Assembly (NCBI GenBank): GCA_047495785.1
Contig: JBLDXI010000017.1
Coordinates: 1,054,001-1,118,000 of the forward strand
Reading direction: 5' to 3'
DNA: 64,000 nucleotides
Source of the DNA: Lepidodermella squamata
Lineage: Eukaryota > Gastrotricha
Positions 38,401 through 50,865 of this stretch are shown piece after piece (within the stretch, counting starts at the first letter, position 1; the number at the start of each line of letters is the position of its first letter). Made by a program: the position numbers and the translations under genes. Below the pieces are notes generated by a model. The model worked only from the letters and a program-made list of their open reading frames with translations, did not search any database and was not told the origin of the DNA.

Positions 38401-39750
38401 TGACGCGTTGGGTAGCGCCAACTCGTCGCTACAGTCGGCTGGTACGGTTTCATCAGCCGCCTCGTCTGCCAGTTCGTCGTTCGGACTGCATCACCAGCAG
38501 CAACAACAACAACAGCCGGCTGTGAAGCCTGAACCGGTCGTGCAGATAAAACCAGCTTCCACCTCGTTCATACCTCCGTACACGCCGCCGCCGATTCTCA
38601 GCCCGTTCCGCATGACGCCGGGCACGTTCTGGGCGTTGAAACAAGCCGATTCGGCTAACAACCTCGCTTCATCGTCCGCTTCTTCCGTTTTCTTCAACTC
38701 GAGTTACAACAACGGCGATGGAACGCCGCTGAGCGACCGCAGACCGCGCATCAACGTCGGCCACCAATTCCAGGCCGAAATTCCGCCCTACCGCCGGCCG
38801 TCGCTAGCCATGCGTGACACTGACCGGGACGAGTTGATTTTCAACCCGAATTGCCTGGCGAATATCTCGGACGACCACATACAGGCGTTGTGTGAGTTGG
38901 CGCGGTCTTCCGCTGCCGGTTCGCCGCATGGTTCCAACATCGAGCTAGTTATGCATCTGTTAAGCGCGACGAATGGTAACATCGAGAAGGTCACTCTGTT
39001 GCTACTTAACGCGGGTGGAAACGCGGAATTGCCGTCTTCGGTCGCGAACTATCGATACCAGGAGAACGCGGTTTGGTCTGCGGAAGAAATCCGCCTTTTC
39101 ATCTCAGTTGTTGGGCAGTTGAAGAAGGACTTCTGGCAAATCTCAAAAGTGGTAAGTAATTTTTCTATAAAATCGATAATTTTTTTTAATTTGATTTTTC
39201 CGATCAGATGCGAACGAAATCGGTGAAAGAGTGCATCGAATTTTACTATTTGTGGAAGCGATTGTTCTCCGAGCTGAGCGCACCGCCGGCCAATGCGCAG
39301 ACAGGCGAGCCGCCGGCGAAACGGCAATGCCTAGGCCCGGTTTCGGAGACGCCCGCGCCATCGACCACCTCGTTCCGCCTCGGTGCCGCTAACACCAGAA
39401 TGCCTCAACAGGCCGACGCTTCGCGGCAAAATATTCATTTCTGCGACTTTTGCCCCAAGTAATTTTTTTAAATTATTTTGAATTCAAATTTTAATAATTT
39501 TAATTTTAAGGAGGATTTTTGTAATTTTTTCATTTTATTTTTTTGCAGAGTGTTTGACAAAAAACGGGCGAAAAGTTTTCATATGAAGCTCTACCACCCG
39601 GCTGCGTCCGCAGCATCGACGCCGGCCAGCGTGGCCGCCTCGCTTTTGACCTCATCAGCCGCGGCGGGCAAGACAACGTCGACCTGCTGCCAGCTGATAT
39701 TCGCCCCTGTCTCTTCGCCGAATGTTCACACAGCGCAAGTCGCGCAATGA
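29483..39750 (+). CDS. ELM2-SANT zinc-finger cofactor (TRERF1/ZNF541/MIDEAS type)
   Basis: Exons are 29483..29603, 34065..34506, 34732..34797, 34858..35866, 36491..37516, 37772..39151, 39208..39458 and 39549..39750. Phases match throughout, giving 1498 aa. Three C2H2 fingers lie in tandem: 'CPECDKRF', 'CPKCGKGFKRQDHLSGH', and 'CDKSYCDSRSLRRH', the last two close to ZNF541/TRERF1. A fourth finger is 'CSMCSKKF', and a C-terminal one ('CDFCPKVFDKKRAKSFH') spans the last intron. An ELM2 domain ('INVGHQFQAEIPPYR') precedes a SANT domain ('VWSAEEIRLFISVV', 'RTKSVKECIEFYYLWKR'). Such proteins scaffold HDAC1/2 in the MiDAC-type complex in the nucleus. Large Pro/Ser-rich regions and three poly-Gln tracts separate the domains. 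The first exon is joined across a 4.46-kb intron on phase and frame alone and needs transcript support. Confidence 0.9.
29604..34064 (+). other. 4.46-kb first intron of the ELM2-SANT gene
   Basis: Between the exon ending at 29603 and the acceptor before 34065 no family-like open frame appears. The interval has a TGGA tetranucleotide run (30471-30486), a CG alternating run (33925-33936) and frequent ATT-type repeats. A regulatory role is plausible given its length, but I identify no specific element. Confidence 0.55.
30471..30486 (+). repeat. (TGGA)4 microsatellite
   Basis: Four perfect TGGA units within the long first intron. Confidence 0.8.
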
Positions 39751-41965
39751 TGATGGCCGACAAATTTTTATCAATGACGTTGAAAACCAGAATTTTCTTT
39801 CATTTTTTTAATAATATTATTATTATTAATACCATTACTATTTATATACGGGAAAACGCGCATTCTAAAAACGTGTATATAGCGAAATTTTTATTTAAGG
39901 TGTTGTATAAAGAATACCAATATTGTTGTCGACTTTTCTCTTCTCTTTTCTTGTTTTCGGTTTCTCGAAACAAACTGCGCTGCAATCGTTTCTTGTGTCT
40001 TGTTTTATCCAAGCATAAAAAAATTTATAGTAATTATTCTAAAAAGGAAAGGCGCTGACAGGCCCCGGTTTTTACTTCTTGTTCAAGTTTTGCGACTGAT
40101 CTAAAATCGGAGCACGAATTTATTGAGAAAAAAAACAAACTCGTCGTCATTTGATTTTTTGTTATCATCTTGCATGTGGTTGTGTACGTATTGCGAAGTG
40201 TCTGTTAGCGCGATTTTTTATGTCTCTTCAAATTTTTTATACGTGTATAACCATTGCGGTAATGACAAGAGACTGGAACAGTAAAAAAAAGGCTGGCTGA
40301 TTTTTGAAATCGAATTCCCGGTGAGAAAACAGTTTTTGCATTACATGATTTCCTTGTCTCAATTTCGAAGCTATTCGTCGGCTTTATCTTAACTACATAC
40401 GGTTTAAATTTGGTATTGTATACAAAATTATTACCGGTTTAATTTCTATCATCTGCTTGTTATTCGACCGGGCGCTTTTTTATATTGTAATTATCTCTAT
40501 CTTCTTCTAAAATTATTTCGACTTTTTATAAATATATATTATATAGCTGACTTTCTCGACTGATAAATTAGGGAGAATTATAACTAGATTATAGCACCAT
40601 TCTATTTTCTTTCTACCCTGGTAATTTTAATATGAAAAAAACATATCATTTCTATAAAAAAAATTCGAATTATAGTGGTTGTGCATTTTATGGAAAAAAA
40701 ATTCAGATGAATAACTATCGTTTGGTACATGAAATACCTATCAATCTTTTGCGTGTGGTTGTCTACAATTTCTTCTATCAAGAAAGTAACAATGATAACC
40801 AGCTGTTTTTTTTCTGAAAAACCACAATCTTAACACGCCTATTTGCTCTGCAACAAACGCGTCTCATATTTCGGGTAAAATTCAATTTCTTTTATCTTGT
40901 GTTAATTCAGTCGTTAAACTAGTATTTTGAGCAAATTATTGACTGATTTAATCAAAAAAATCGGGGCAATTTATTTCGACGATATGCGCCTAACAATCGA
41001 CGTTATCTTATAGCTATATCAACTCTCTTTAAGATGCGGTATATAAATTGACGAATATACCTGTTATTTCACAACTGATATTCATTTTTAAGAGGAAGCT
41101 TTTTGTGACAGAAAAATATCTGTTCGAAATTCACATATATAATTGGCTCTATATATAAATGATTGATGACAAAGTAGAACACTTTTTTGACTGTTCTTTT
41201 GATTTCTATACATCTCCCTCTGATCCGCGATACTGTCTTTTTTGTTGAAATTATGAAATTATTGAAAAATAATAAAAATGCGGGCTTCTTATTTGAAACT
41301 TGTTGTCTCGGTTTGAATTTACATTGGTTAAATTTGGTTGCAGATTGCTGGCTGAAAAATAGACGCTGGACGCGGATATTCGATTTTTTATCCATTTTGG
41401 AAAAGGATATTCGAAGAGTTATAAAATTTCCACGCTCTTCAATTACGGAAAAAATGAAAGGGACATCAAGATCAAGATCTTGTATAAATCCTCACATCGG
41501 GAAGCCTTGGATGTGCTTATTAGGCAACCGGAAAATACCCTTCAAAAAGTATTCTGAGAACCTAATTACGCTGTAGATTTCAACGAAGGTTTTGTAACTC
41601 GTTCATTGCTCATTAAAAGCCCCTTGATAAAAGGTATAATAGTGGAATCGATTTTCCGTATATAGGGTTTGAAAATATTCAGCTGACGGATGCCACTCCT
41701 TCACTAGGCAATCCTGTTTTCAGATATTGAGGAAAATGAGTGAGATTCACATTGGAATAGGAATTGAAATTTGCAGGCTGAAGAAAATTGATACTTATTC
41801 GGGAATAAGTCATTTTGGGCGGTCGGCTTCAGTTATTTAGTTTCTTTCAATTTTTCAATCGTTCTTTCCTCATCAGGAGCAAACGCCGGAATCTGAAACA
41901 GGACTGCACGTTTAAATCGAATGGAACTGAACTAATATGACGAGACTGAACGGACAACTGTGATA

Positions 41966-42693
41966 CCGTAATGGTGGTTATTTTGGACAAAAACATGGTT
42001 TTCAGCTCTAGAAAATCAGGAAAAAATTATACAAATGTGAAACTTTCAGGGCATGAGGGGGGGGCCACATCCGATCTCTGGGCAAAATTTGGTAATTTTC
42101 TCATTTTACCTTGATTTTATAAAAATGGTGCGTGGTTAGGCTAAATTTGGACACTTCATTAGCATATTCATAATTGTCGGAATGCGTGCAGAACTTGAAA
42201 CTTTTCTTGAAATTCCTAAAAAAATGCGCACATGGTGCAAAGAAACTGATGACGTCATCCAAACTCGATTCAAATTTTTTTCCCGCTATTTTTCTCTCAA
42301 CGCATTTATTATGTCCAAAATTACCCCACGTGTGGCCTAAACTTTGAGGTCACCTGTACCGAATTCCCGTCGACAAAGGTCAATTATTATTTTGCCAGTC
42401 GAGAGTTCATGGTGTCAGTTGCCACTGGTAAAAATTTCAAGTCGAGATATATTCAGATTGACTGGGAATTAGGGGGTCCCAAATCGACGTTTAGAGACAT
42501 CCTACCTTTTCAATTTTTGTTGAAGACAGGTAACTTCCATTATACCTCGTATTTGGTACCGTTGGAAAGCCCAACTCTCAAGGAATCTGAGGATTTTTAC
42601 CGATATTTTTATTCACCATCCTGATCGAGCAAAATTTAGCTGATAAGGTGTAGTGTCCAAATTTAGCCTGTCCAAAATTACCCAGCGTTACGG
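41966..42693. mobile_element. Candidate 728-bp non-autonomous TIR element
   Basis: The left end begins CCGTAATGGTGGTTATTTTG, and the reverse complement of the right end begins CCGTAACGCTGGGTAATTTT; both continue into GGACA. TA flanks each side (41964-41965 and 42694-42695). A perfect 17-bp subterminal inverted repeat also exists (AGGCTAAATTTGGACAC at about 42140, its complement near 42649). No transposase is visible; the 71-aa open frame at 42409 has no recognisable features. Confidence 0.55.
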
Positions 42694-42750
42694 TATGCCC
42701 ATTTTTTTCCTTTAACTTTGCTCGAGCTTCCTCATTGGATTCAGACTCGC

Positions 42751-42774
42751 TAAATAAATAAATAAATAAATAAA
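42751..42774 (+). repeat. (TAAA)6 microsatellite
   Basis: Six perfect TAAA units about 230 bases upstream of chitinase A. Confidence 0.85.
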
Positions 42775-43004
42775 AATGACCAGATTCTCATATTGCGTCC
42801 GTCAAAAATAGGCTGCTGTTAAGCTGCGATGAAAAAGGTCAGTAAAAAAGGCCGAAACTCATTTTTCGGACATCCGTCCTCGAGCAAGGGTGAGCAGACT
42901 TACAGCAGTTCATTGTCAGTTTGCCGCGAACTCGGAGCTTAATCGGCTTATCGAACCTTTTAAAGCTCGGCAAAGCGAGGTTCTTTCAAGTTATTCGCCG
43001 AAAA

Positions 43005-45940
43005 ATGGCATTCGCTTTCCAAACTCTGATTCTACTCATCAGTTTTGCCGCACTGAAAGCTGTTCAATATTGTAAGATCATTATTCGATTAACCGCCGTT
43101 TAATTTCGAAACTTTGAACAGGTGACAATGACTGCAAAACTGGCGATGGCAGCTTTTGCGTAAAAGACGATCCTAGTTCGTTCAGCATTTGCCTATACGG
43201 CAAGCGCATCGATGTGAAAAAATGCCCGGGCGGTCTCGTTTTCGATATCGTTCAAAAAACTTGCAAATGGCCGAGCGACGTCACCGGAAATCAGTGTCCG
43301 TGCGAAGGATCCACAACATCCAGCACAACGTCTACAACCACGACCGCGAAGAAGACTACCACTACTACCACCCCGACTAGGTTAGAAATTTATACAATAA
43401 AATAATTACATTCAGAATACTTTTTTCATTCAGGACAGCTAGTAGCGCTTCTACTTCACGTTTGTCTACCACCCGAGTCACCACTACGGCTGCTTCTACA
43501 ACTACCCCTGCTAGGTTGAATTTCGAAGAATTTTCATGTTGCAACTAGGAATTTCCTGTATATTTAGGACTACTATAACTAGCACTAAGCCTACCACGAC
43601 TACCGCGAGCCATGCTTCACCATCTAGCCCCTCTACCACCCGGAGTACCACTACTGCGAAAACTACTACCCCCTCCACCACCAGGAGTACCACTACTGCT
43701 AAAGCTACTAGCCCCTCTACCACCCGGAGTACCACTACCACTAAAACTACTACCCCTGCTAGGTACATTTTATCGATTATTGCCTCGAATTTTCATAATT
43801 TTTCTGAATTTTTAGGACAACTCAAACTAGCACTAAGCCGACTACCACTACTACCACGAAAGCTTCAACGTCTCGCCCGTCTACGACCCGGGCTACCTCT
43901 ACTACGGCTCCATCTACTACTACGACCCCTGTCAGGTAAGAAACATTCCTCATATTTCTAATAGTCTTAACTTTGTCTCAATTTTTTAGGACTACTACTA
44001 CTACTACTTTTACCAGTACCAGTACTACCTCACCTCCAACTTCGACAAGGCCGTCTGACCCTACGAATAACTTTCATCGAATTTGCTACTTCACAAACTG
44101 GTCAGTCTATCGCAAAGGCCCGGCTAGCTACACCGCGGCTAATGTCGACCCTTTCCTATGCACCCACATCATTGTCGCTTTTATGCGGCTTCAAAACGCT
44201 CAAATTTCCTACTTGGAAAATGCTGATAGCACCACGTTGGCGACCCTGACCAAGCTGCGAAATAAACAAAATCCGGCCCTGAAAATTATGGTTGCTGTCG
44301 GTGGCTGGAATGCCGGATCAGGCCCCTTCACCGAAGTTCTTGCGGATAAGTCCCAAAGGTAGGAAAGAAATCTACTTAATAAATGGTGTAAAATATTAAT
44401 TTTTGCGTAGTTTCATCAACCAAGCTATTTCATTCCTTCGCCAAAACGATCTTGATGGTTTGGATATTGATTGGGAGTAAGTTTGAATACATTTTTCAAA
44501 CCTTCCCTACTTAAACCCGGAATTTTTAGGTATCCTTCCGGTTACGTTAGCCAGTACAGCAGTTGGATGTTGGTGAGTTTATCTATTTTTCGTAATCGAT
44601 TCTTCGATTTTTTATATGGTTTATAGGCCATGCGGTCGGCGTTTGAAGCCGAGGCGCGCAAAACTGGGCTGAACAGGTTGCTTTTGTCTGCCGCGGTTTC
44701 AGCTGGCGCTGGAACTATCGATTCCGCCTACGACGTTCCGAAGTTATCGCAAGCCGTTGATTTCATCAATGTGATGTCCTACGACTTGAACGGCGCTTGG
44801 AATCCGAAAACTGGCCTCAATTCCGCGATTCAAAGCAGCGATCAATTTAACGTGGTATTTTAGTCGAAATTCGCGTTTTGTACTTTTTCAAATTTTAAAT
44901 TTAAATCTTGAGAAATTCGCGGCTGAATACTGGGCTAAAAAAGGTGCCGATAAATCGAAGCTGGTCGTTGGCGTGCCAATGTATGGCCGTAAATTCAAGC
45001 TCTGTGATAGCAACACGAAGAACCCTGGCGTTGGCACTCGAGCCTGCGGATCAGGCGATGCTGGTATGTTCACAGGCGAATCGGGCTTTGAAGCTTACTA
45101 CGAGTCCTGCTTGAAACTGCAATGCGCGTCCGGCAATTGGGTCACGGCGTGGGACGACAACGGCCAGGCGCCTTACATGTACGCCGGTAATCAATGGATA
45201 ACGTATGAAAACATCACGAGCATTGCGGCCAAGGTTAATTTCGTTAAATCGAATAAATACGGAGGAGTCATGGTTTGGGTAAGGTCAAAATGTGGGACAT
45301 TGTGAATTTTTCACTATTTAACTGTAAAATAGGCAATTGATCTGGACGATTTCAACGATATTTGCGGTTCAGGTGTCAAGTATCCTCTAATGAATACTCT
45401 TGTCGCGGTATAATTAAAATATTCATTTTTTCATTAAAGAAAGTTTTTTTTTATAATTTTAAGGTGGCTACAAATGGACCGATTCCCAAGTTGAACCCAA
45501 CGCTGAAACCAACTGTCGACCCTTGCACCGGGGCTGGCTCAGGTGGTAGCAGTGGCGGCTCGTCAGCCTCAGATTCTGCCCTTGACAAATGTATTTTATT
45601 ACTCTTAATAATTAAATTTATTTTGCTAATAAATTCATATTTTTAAGGTGACAACAAGTGCGCAAATGACGGCATGTATTGCATGCCTAACAACCCGGCT
45701 CAGTTCTACCAATGCCTCCAGGGCACTCGCTACCCGCCTCAAACGTGCCAATCCGGCCTTTCATACAACTACAAACTTAAAAACTGCGACTGGGCCGCTA
45801 ATTACCCCGGCTGCAACTGCGTCCTTCCCGTAACCAGCACAATCAAATACGCGTATTTCGCAAATGGCGCTATACCGTCGGAGAATGACACCATTACAAC
45901 AGCGGCGCCGGTTGAAAATGTCAATCGCACCGTGTCCTAA
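43005..45940 (+). CDS. Chitinase A: SP-CBM14-mucin linker-GH18-CBM14
   Basis: Thirteen exons: 43005..43071, 43122..43380, 43434..43514, 43568..43762, 43816..43935, 43990..44358, 44411..44476, 44530..44572, 44627..44854, 44913..45278, 45333..45407, 45464..45590 and 45648..45940, giving 762 aa. Exon 1 is a signal peptide. Exon 2 is a six-Cys peritrophin-A module. Exons 3-6 encode a Thr/Ser/Pro mucin-like linker. GH18 starts near residue 269 ('ICYFTNWSVYRKG') and carries 'GGWNAGSGPF', the catalytic 'DGLDIDWE' (acid Glu386), 'MSYDLNGAW' and 'GGVMVW'. After a Gly/Ser linker a second CBM14 lies near residues 666-720. It should hydrolyse beta-1,4 chitin extracellularly. The E9/E10 junction uses a weak acceptor (TTGAG before 44913), the least certain splice. 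Confidence 0.92.
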
Positions 45941-45984
45941 ACCGTTGTTCACTTGATAATTGTTCTCATACCCAGTGTTTTACC

Positions 45985-45990
45985 AATAAA
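45985..45990 (+). terminator. Polyadenylation signal, chitinase A
   Basis: AATAAA 45 bases after the chitinase A stop codon. Confidence 0.65.
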
Positions 45991-46116
45991 AATTGCGTAA
46001 TTGGGAATTTTGATTGTCTCTTTTGATGTCGCACACCTGAATGACAAAAGACAGGGAGGAGTGTGAGTGGGGGTTGAACATCGACATCAATGCCCACAAT
46101 CAGTTACACCGTTACA

Positions 46117-46124
46117 CTATATAA
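46117..46124 (+). promoter_or_regulatory. TATA box of chitinase B
   Basis: CTATATAA, followed by GAGC, lies about 50 bases upstream of the chitinase B ATG at 46168. This spacing fits a core promoter with a very short 5' UTR. Confidence 0.6.
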
Positions 46125-46167
46125 GAGCAGAATTTGGAGAACAATCATCACATTGTCACATTTTGCC

Positions 46168-48509
46168 ATGATTTTTATTACTCCGGTGTTGGTTTTCGCT
46201 TTTTTGAGCGGAGCAGCAAGCGCATTACAATATTGTAAGAAATTTTCTTGAAAATGTTCAAGCGCATCATTTGTAATCTTTCAAGGTGATAGCGACTGTA
46301 AGGCAGGCGATGGTTACTACTGCGTCAAGGGCGAACCGAACGCGTTCAGCATTTGCGTCGGCGGGTCTCGTCTGGGCACCCTGAGATGCCAGTCGCCCCT
46401 GGTGTTCGACATCTCACAGAATGCCTGCAATTGGAAAGATCAAATTCAGGGCGAACAATGCCCTTGCATACCGCCTACAACGCCAGGCCCGACTACTCCA
46501 TTCACTACAGCAGCTATGACCAAATGGTAATTTAATTCTTTAATTTAATTAAGCCTAAAATTTCTCAATTATTTAAATTATTTTTTCAATAAAAAAATTT
46601 CGTAGAGAAAAAATTTACAAATTTAAAATTAAAATTAAATTAAATTAAATTAATTAAAAATCGTATATTGTTTAGGACTGGCGCTCCTCCAGTGACAAGG
46701 CCGCCAACTCCGGCCGGTTTTCAACGCGTTTGCTATTTCACGAACTGGTCCGTTTACCGGAAAGGCCCCGGTAGCTACACCGCCGCCAACGTCGATCCTC
46801 TCATGTGCACCCACATCATTGTCGCGTTCATGAAGCTGTCCCAAGGCGTCATTTCCTACCAAGAAACCGCCGATCCTGATACGCTGAAAGCGCTGACAAA
46901 GTTGCGCGATGAGAAGAATCCGGCGCTGAAAATTATGGTGGCAATCGGCGGGTGGAACGCGGGCTCTGGGCCGTTTATTGAAGTCGTTAAAAGTCAATCG
47001 TCTCAGTTCCGTTTCATCAGTCAAGCCATTTCTTGGTTGCGTCAACATGATCTAGATGGTTTGGACATCGATTGGGAGTATCCATCGGGCTACGTCAGCC
47101 AATACAGTGATTGGATGCAGGTATACATTTTTTCATTTTTTTGGATTCAAATTAGTTAAAATTAATTTGAAATTTTGAAAATAATTTAAATGATTTAAAA
47201 TAAATTTTTGTATAGAGCATCCGGGATGCCTTTGAAAAAGAAGCCGAGGCAACGGGCCTGAACCGCCTTCTATTAACGGCCGCAGTTGCCGCCGGTACTT
47301 CGAACATCGACTGGGCTTACAATGTCCCGCGACTATCTCAAGCCGTTGATTTCATTCTCCTAATGTCCTACGATCTAAACGGTGCTTGGAATGCGTTTAC
47401 TGGGCTGAATTCAGCTATTACTGGCGGCGAACCTCTTTCAGTTGTAAGTACAAAGAAATCCCAAAAATTGCTAATCAGTAATTTTTCTGATTTTTCATAG
47501 TCTTTCGCTGCGAATTATTGGGTGCAAAAAGGCGCTGATCGCCGCAAGGTTGTAGTCGGTGTCCCAACTTACGGTCGAACCTTCAAGCTGTGCAACCCCG
47601 GCCCGACTCAAACCGGTATCGGAGCCCGAGCTTGTGGCCCCGGTAACGCGGGTGTCATGTCGGGAGAAGCTGGTTTCGAAGCTTATTACGAGTCATGCCT
47701 GAAATTGCAATGCTCATCGGGCGGCTGGACGTCGGTTTGGAATAGCCAAGGCCAGGTTCCTTACATGTACTCGGGCAATCAATGGATTTCTTACGAAAAT
47801 GCAACCAGCATTGCTGCCAAGGTCGAATTTGCTAAGAGCAATAATTACGCCGGTGTTATGGTTTGGGTAAGAATTTTTTTAATTAAAATGAATAATTTTC
47901 TGAAATTTTTCTGAAATTTCAGGCTCTTGATTTGGATGATTTCAATGACATTTGCGGTTCCGGAGTCAAATCACCTTTGATGTCAACTCTTGTCGCTGTG
48001 AGTTTAAACACTTCAAGCAGTTGAAAATTTGTTACTGATTTTATTTCAGGCTGCTCAAAATAGACCATTGCCAACTTTCAATTCTGTCCCGAAACAGACT
48101 GTCAACCCGTGTGATCCGCTTTCTTCCTCTGGACCCAGCGGTGGAAGTGGTGGGACAGTTACTTCATCCCCTCTATCAGCCTGTAAGTTTTGTAGCCTTT
48201 AAATAAAAAATTTAATTTTTTAATTTTTAAGGTGACAATAATTGCGCGAGGACAGGATTTCACTGCGTTCCGGGCGATGCAACGAAATTTTATCAGTGCG
48301 AGAACGGCGTTCGTCACCCGCTTCAAACTTGCCAGCCCGGCCTTAATTTCAACATCGGCACAAACTCATGCGACTGGCCGGCAAATTGCCCTCCGTGCAC
48401 CTGCTCCGTCAAACGCGAACTCATGGCAGGTATCGATGACACAAATGACATCATAAACCACGCCAATCGCCACCATAACTTTAACCGCTTGCGTGAAATG
48501 TGGATGTGA
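46168..48509 (+). CDS. Chitinase B: SP-CBM14-GH18-CBM14
   Basis: Eight exons: 46168..46234, 46286..46526, 46676..47120, 47216..47443, 47501..47866, 47923..47997, 48050..48182 and 48232..48509, giving 610 aa. Signal peptide 'LVFAFLSGAASA', then N-terminal CBM14 ('DSDCKAGDGYYC'), and only a short Pro/Thr linker. GH18 starts near residue 118, with 'DGLDIDWE' ending at Glu237, 'MSYDLNGAW', and the paralog-specific 'YYESCLKLQC' segment. The C-terminal CBM14 ('DNNCARTGFHCVPGD') is followed by an approximately 34-residue His/Asn/Arg-containing tail unlike the others. Compared with chitinase A, the two introns around the catalytic motif are absent. Confidence 0.92.
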
Positions 48510-48528
48510 TGAGATCAATTGTTCGAAA

Positions 48529-48534
48529 AATAAA
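48529..48534 (+). terminator. Polyadenylation signal, chitinase B
   Basis: AATAAA 19 bases after the chitinase B stop; the 3' UTR must be very short. Confidence 0.6.
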
Positions 48535-48625
48535 ACTTTTAGGTGGCTCAGACTTGTTTTTGTCCAGAGTCTTAATTACGGACAGCAGGATAATCTGGGT
48601 GTCCTAACACATATTGGCCGTCTTA

Positions 48626-48633
48626 GTATTTAA
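48626..48633 (+). promoter_or_regulatory. TATA-like element upstream of chitinase C
   Basis: GTATTTAA about 40 bases before the chitinase C ATG. It is a weaker match than those of B and E, called by position. Confidence 0.35.
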
Positions 48634-48670
48634 CGGGCGAAGATTCAGCGAAAGTTTCATTTGAAGCGAA

Positions 48671-50865
48671 ATGTTTGTTGGATTTTTGTATTCGTTTGCT
48701 GCTCTAGTCACCCTGCTACCCGGCCGAGTTCGGGGTTATATCTACTGCGATGATAACTGCTCATCGTCCGGCATGTTTTGCGTCGCTGACGACCCAGCCG
48801 CATTCAGCGTCTGCGGATCCGGGGTTCGTTTAGGCACCCTGCGCTGCCAATCAGGTCTCTACTACGACTACACGCTATCAGCTTGTAACTGGCCGAACGC
48901 AGCGCCGAAGCCTCAATGCCCGTGCCAATCAGCCGCAGCTACGACAACCCCAGGTTCAACCAGCCAGGGTGACACAACCGCCGCATCATCGACTAGTACC
49001 ACCGCGGCTCCAGTAACCCGACCTCCGGTTCCGACTGGCTTCCAACGTATTTGCTACTTCACGAACTGGTCTGTCTACCGTTCAGGCCCGGCTAGCTACT
49101 ACGCCGGAAATGTCGACCCTTTCATGTGCACCCATGTGATCGTTGCGTTCATGTCGCTGACAAACGGCAAAATCTCCTACCTGGAAGCGTCAGATGGCGA
49201 TACGTTGAAGTTTTTGACAAATCTTCGCGATACCAAAAATCCGGCTCTGAAAATTATGGTGGCTATCGGAGGTTGGAATGCTGGCTCTTGGCCTTTCATT
49301 GATGTCGTAGCCAAAAATGAAACGCAAGACAGGTTTTATTTTGAAATTTGAAATTTTTTTCAAAAATTATTCGTCCATTTTCAGCTTCATTTCGCAAGCG
49401 ATTAATTTTTTGCGAAAAAATAATCTGGATGGCCTGGACATCGACTGGGAATATCCAACCGGTTATATTCCGCAATTTATCGAATGGATAACGGTATTTA
49501 CGATTTTTTCAATTTTAAATTATTAAATCTTAAATTTAATTTTCATTTTTCAAATACCTAAAAACCTGAGATAAAAATTTTCCTATTTTCTCCAGAAATT
49601 GCGCAATGCTTTCGAAACCGAAGCGAAATCGACTGGTTCTACTCGTCTCCTGTTGTCCGCTGCTGTTTCAGCCGGGCAAGCTACCATCGACTACGCCTAC
49701 GATGTCCCAAAACTCTCGCAAGCCCTCGATTTCATCAACCTCATGTCTTATGACTTAAACGGCGCTTGGAACCCAACAACCGGTCTCAATTCTGGGCTCC
49801 ATCCGCAAAATTCACAGGACCAGTTCAACGTCGAATGGTGCGCGAATTACTGGGTCACGAAAGGGGCGGAGCCTAGTAAGATTATGATTGGCGTGCCAAC
49901 TTACGGCCGAACGTTCAAGCTATGCGATACGACTGGTAACACGGGTATTGGCGCGAAAACTTGCGGTACCGGAAGTGGCGGCTATTTCACGGCAAGTGCT
50001 GGGTTTGAAGCTTACTACGAGTCGTGCTTGAAACTGCAGTGTACCACTACGAATTGGACCGTTGTTTGGAGCTCAGCTGGCGAGTCGCCCTATATGTATG
50101 CTGGTAATCAGTGGATTTCGTTCGAAAATGCGTCCAGCATCGCTGCGAAGGTTAATTTCGCAAAATCGAATAACTTTGGCGGCGTCATGGTTTGGGTAAG
50201 AAAAACTCGAAATTACGTGGTCGTTTATTTTTAACCTCTAATTTTAGGCTCTTGACCTGGATGATTTCCAAGACATTTGCGGGTCTGGAGTCAAGTCTCC
50301 CCTTATGAAAACTTTGGTCGCTGTGAGTTTTTTTTAGAATTTTCTCAATTTTTTTTATTTGATTACTTTTCAGGTAGCTACTGGAAATCCTTTGCCTCAA
50401 TTCAATGAAAATCCAAAAGCGGCAATTTCCTCACCTTGCGACCCTGGAAACAGCGGGTCGCCTTCCGATGGCAGTGCTACTGTGCCTCCTGGGACCGTCA
50501 TCGACCTAAATGATTGTATAATTAGCCAATTTTTTTGAAAATTTTTGCTTCTAGCTGATTCCATTATAAGGTGACGAAAACTGCAAATTTGATGGAACGT
50601 ATTGCGTACCGGATAACAGCCAGTCTTTCTATCAATGTCTAGCTGGTGTTCGCTACCCGCTTCAATACTGGTAATTGAATTTTCGAACATTGATTTTTTT
50701 CATAATTTCTCGGTTTACTTTTATAGCCAATCGAATCTCTACTACAACTACTTGAACAATGCTTGCGATTGGAAGGCTAATTACCCTGGTTGCAACTGCA
50801 CGATTCCCACGACTACAACGTCGACCCAAACAACACCGTTGGCCTCAACAACTGTTCAAGCTTAA
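48671..50865 (+). CDS. Chitinase C: SP-CBM14-GH18-CBM14
   Basis: Seven exons: 48671..49332, 49385..49493, 49596..50195, 50248..50322, 50374..50515, 50571..50670 and 50727..50865, giving 608 aa. The signal peptide, N-terminal CBM14 ('DDNCSSSGMFC'), Ser/Thr linker and start of GH18 are all in one exon, so two introns found in A and B are missing. GH18 has 'GGWNAGSWPF', 'DGLDIDWE' ending at Glu243, and 'MSYDLNGAW'. The exon after the catalytic loop also fuses two exons of gene A. Conversely, the C-terminal CBM14 is split by an intron in the Cys codon after 'RYPLQY', which A and B lack. The protein ends in a Thr-rich tail. Confidence 0.93.

Larger units (their letters stand above)
39751..43004. 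other. Intergenic region before the chitinase array
   Basis: There is no supported gene. Its first part probably contains the ELM2-SANT 3' UTR, but I could not place a clear AATAAA. A candidate transposon lies at 41966-42693 and a TAAA microsatellite at 42751-42774. Open frames at 41069-41576 overlap on opposite strands and look like chance. Confidence 0.5.

Noticed and set aside
41069-41576. Overlapping open frames of 108 and 129 codons on opposite strands
   Set aside because: They overlap each other in AT-rich sequence, lack recognisable domains and show no exon-like boundaries.
42751-42774. TAAA repeat as a CRISPR or structured array
   Set aside because: It is a simple tetranucleotide microsatellite with no spacers; no CRISPR-like repeat-spacer pattern is present anywhere.
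43511-43768. Val/Leu-rich minus-strand frame that looks like a membrane protein
   Set aside because: It is antisense to the Thr/Ser mucin exons of chitinase A; ACC/ACT repeats read as Val-rich in reverse.
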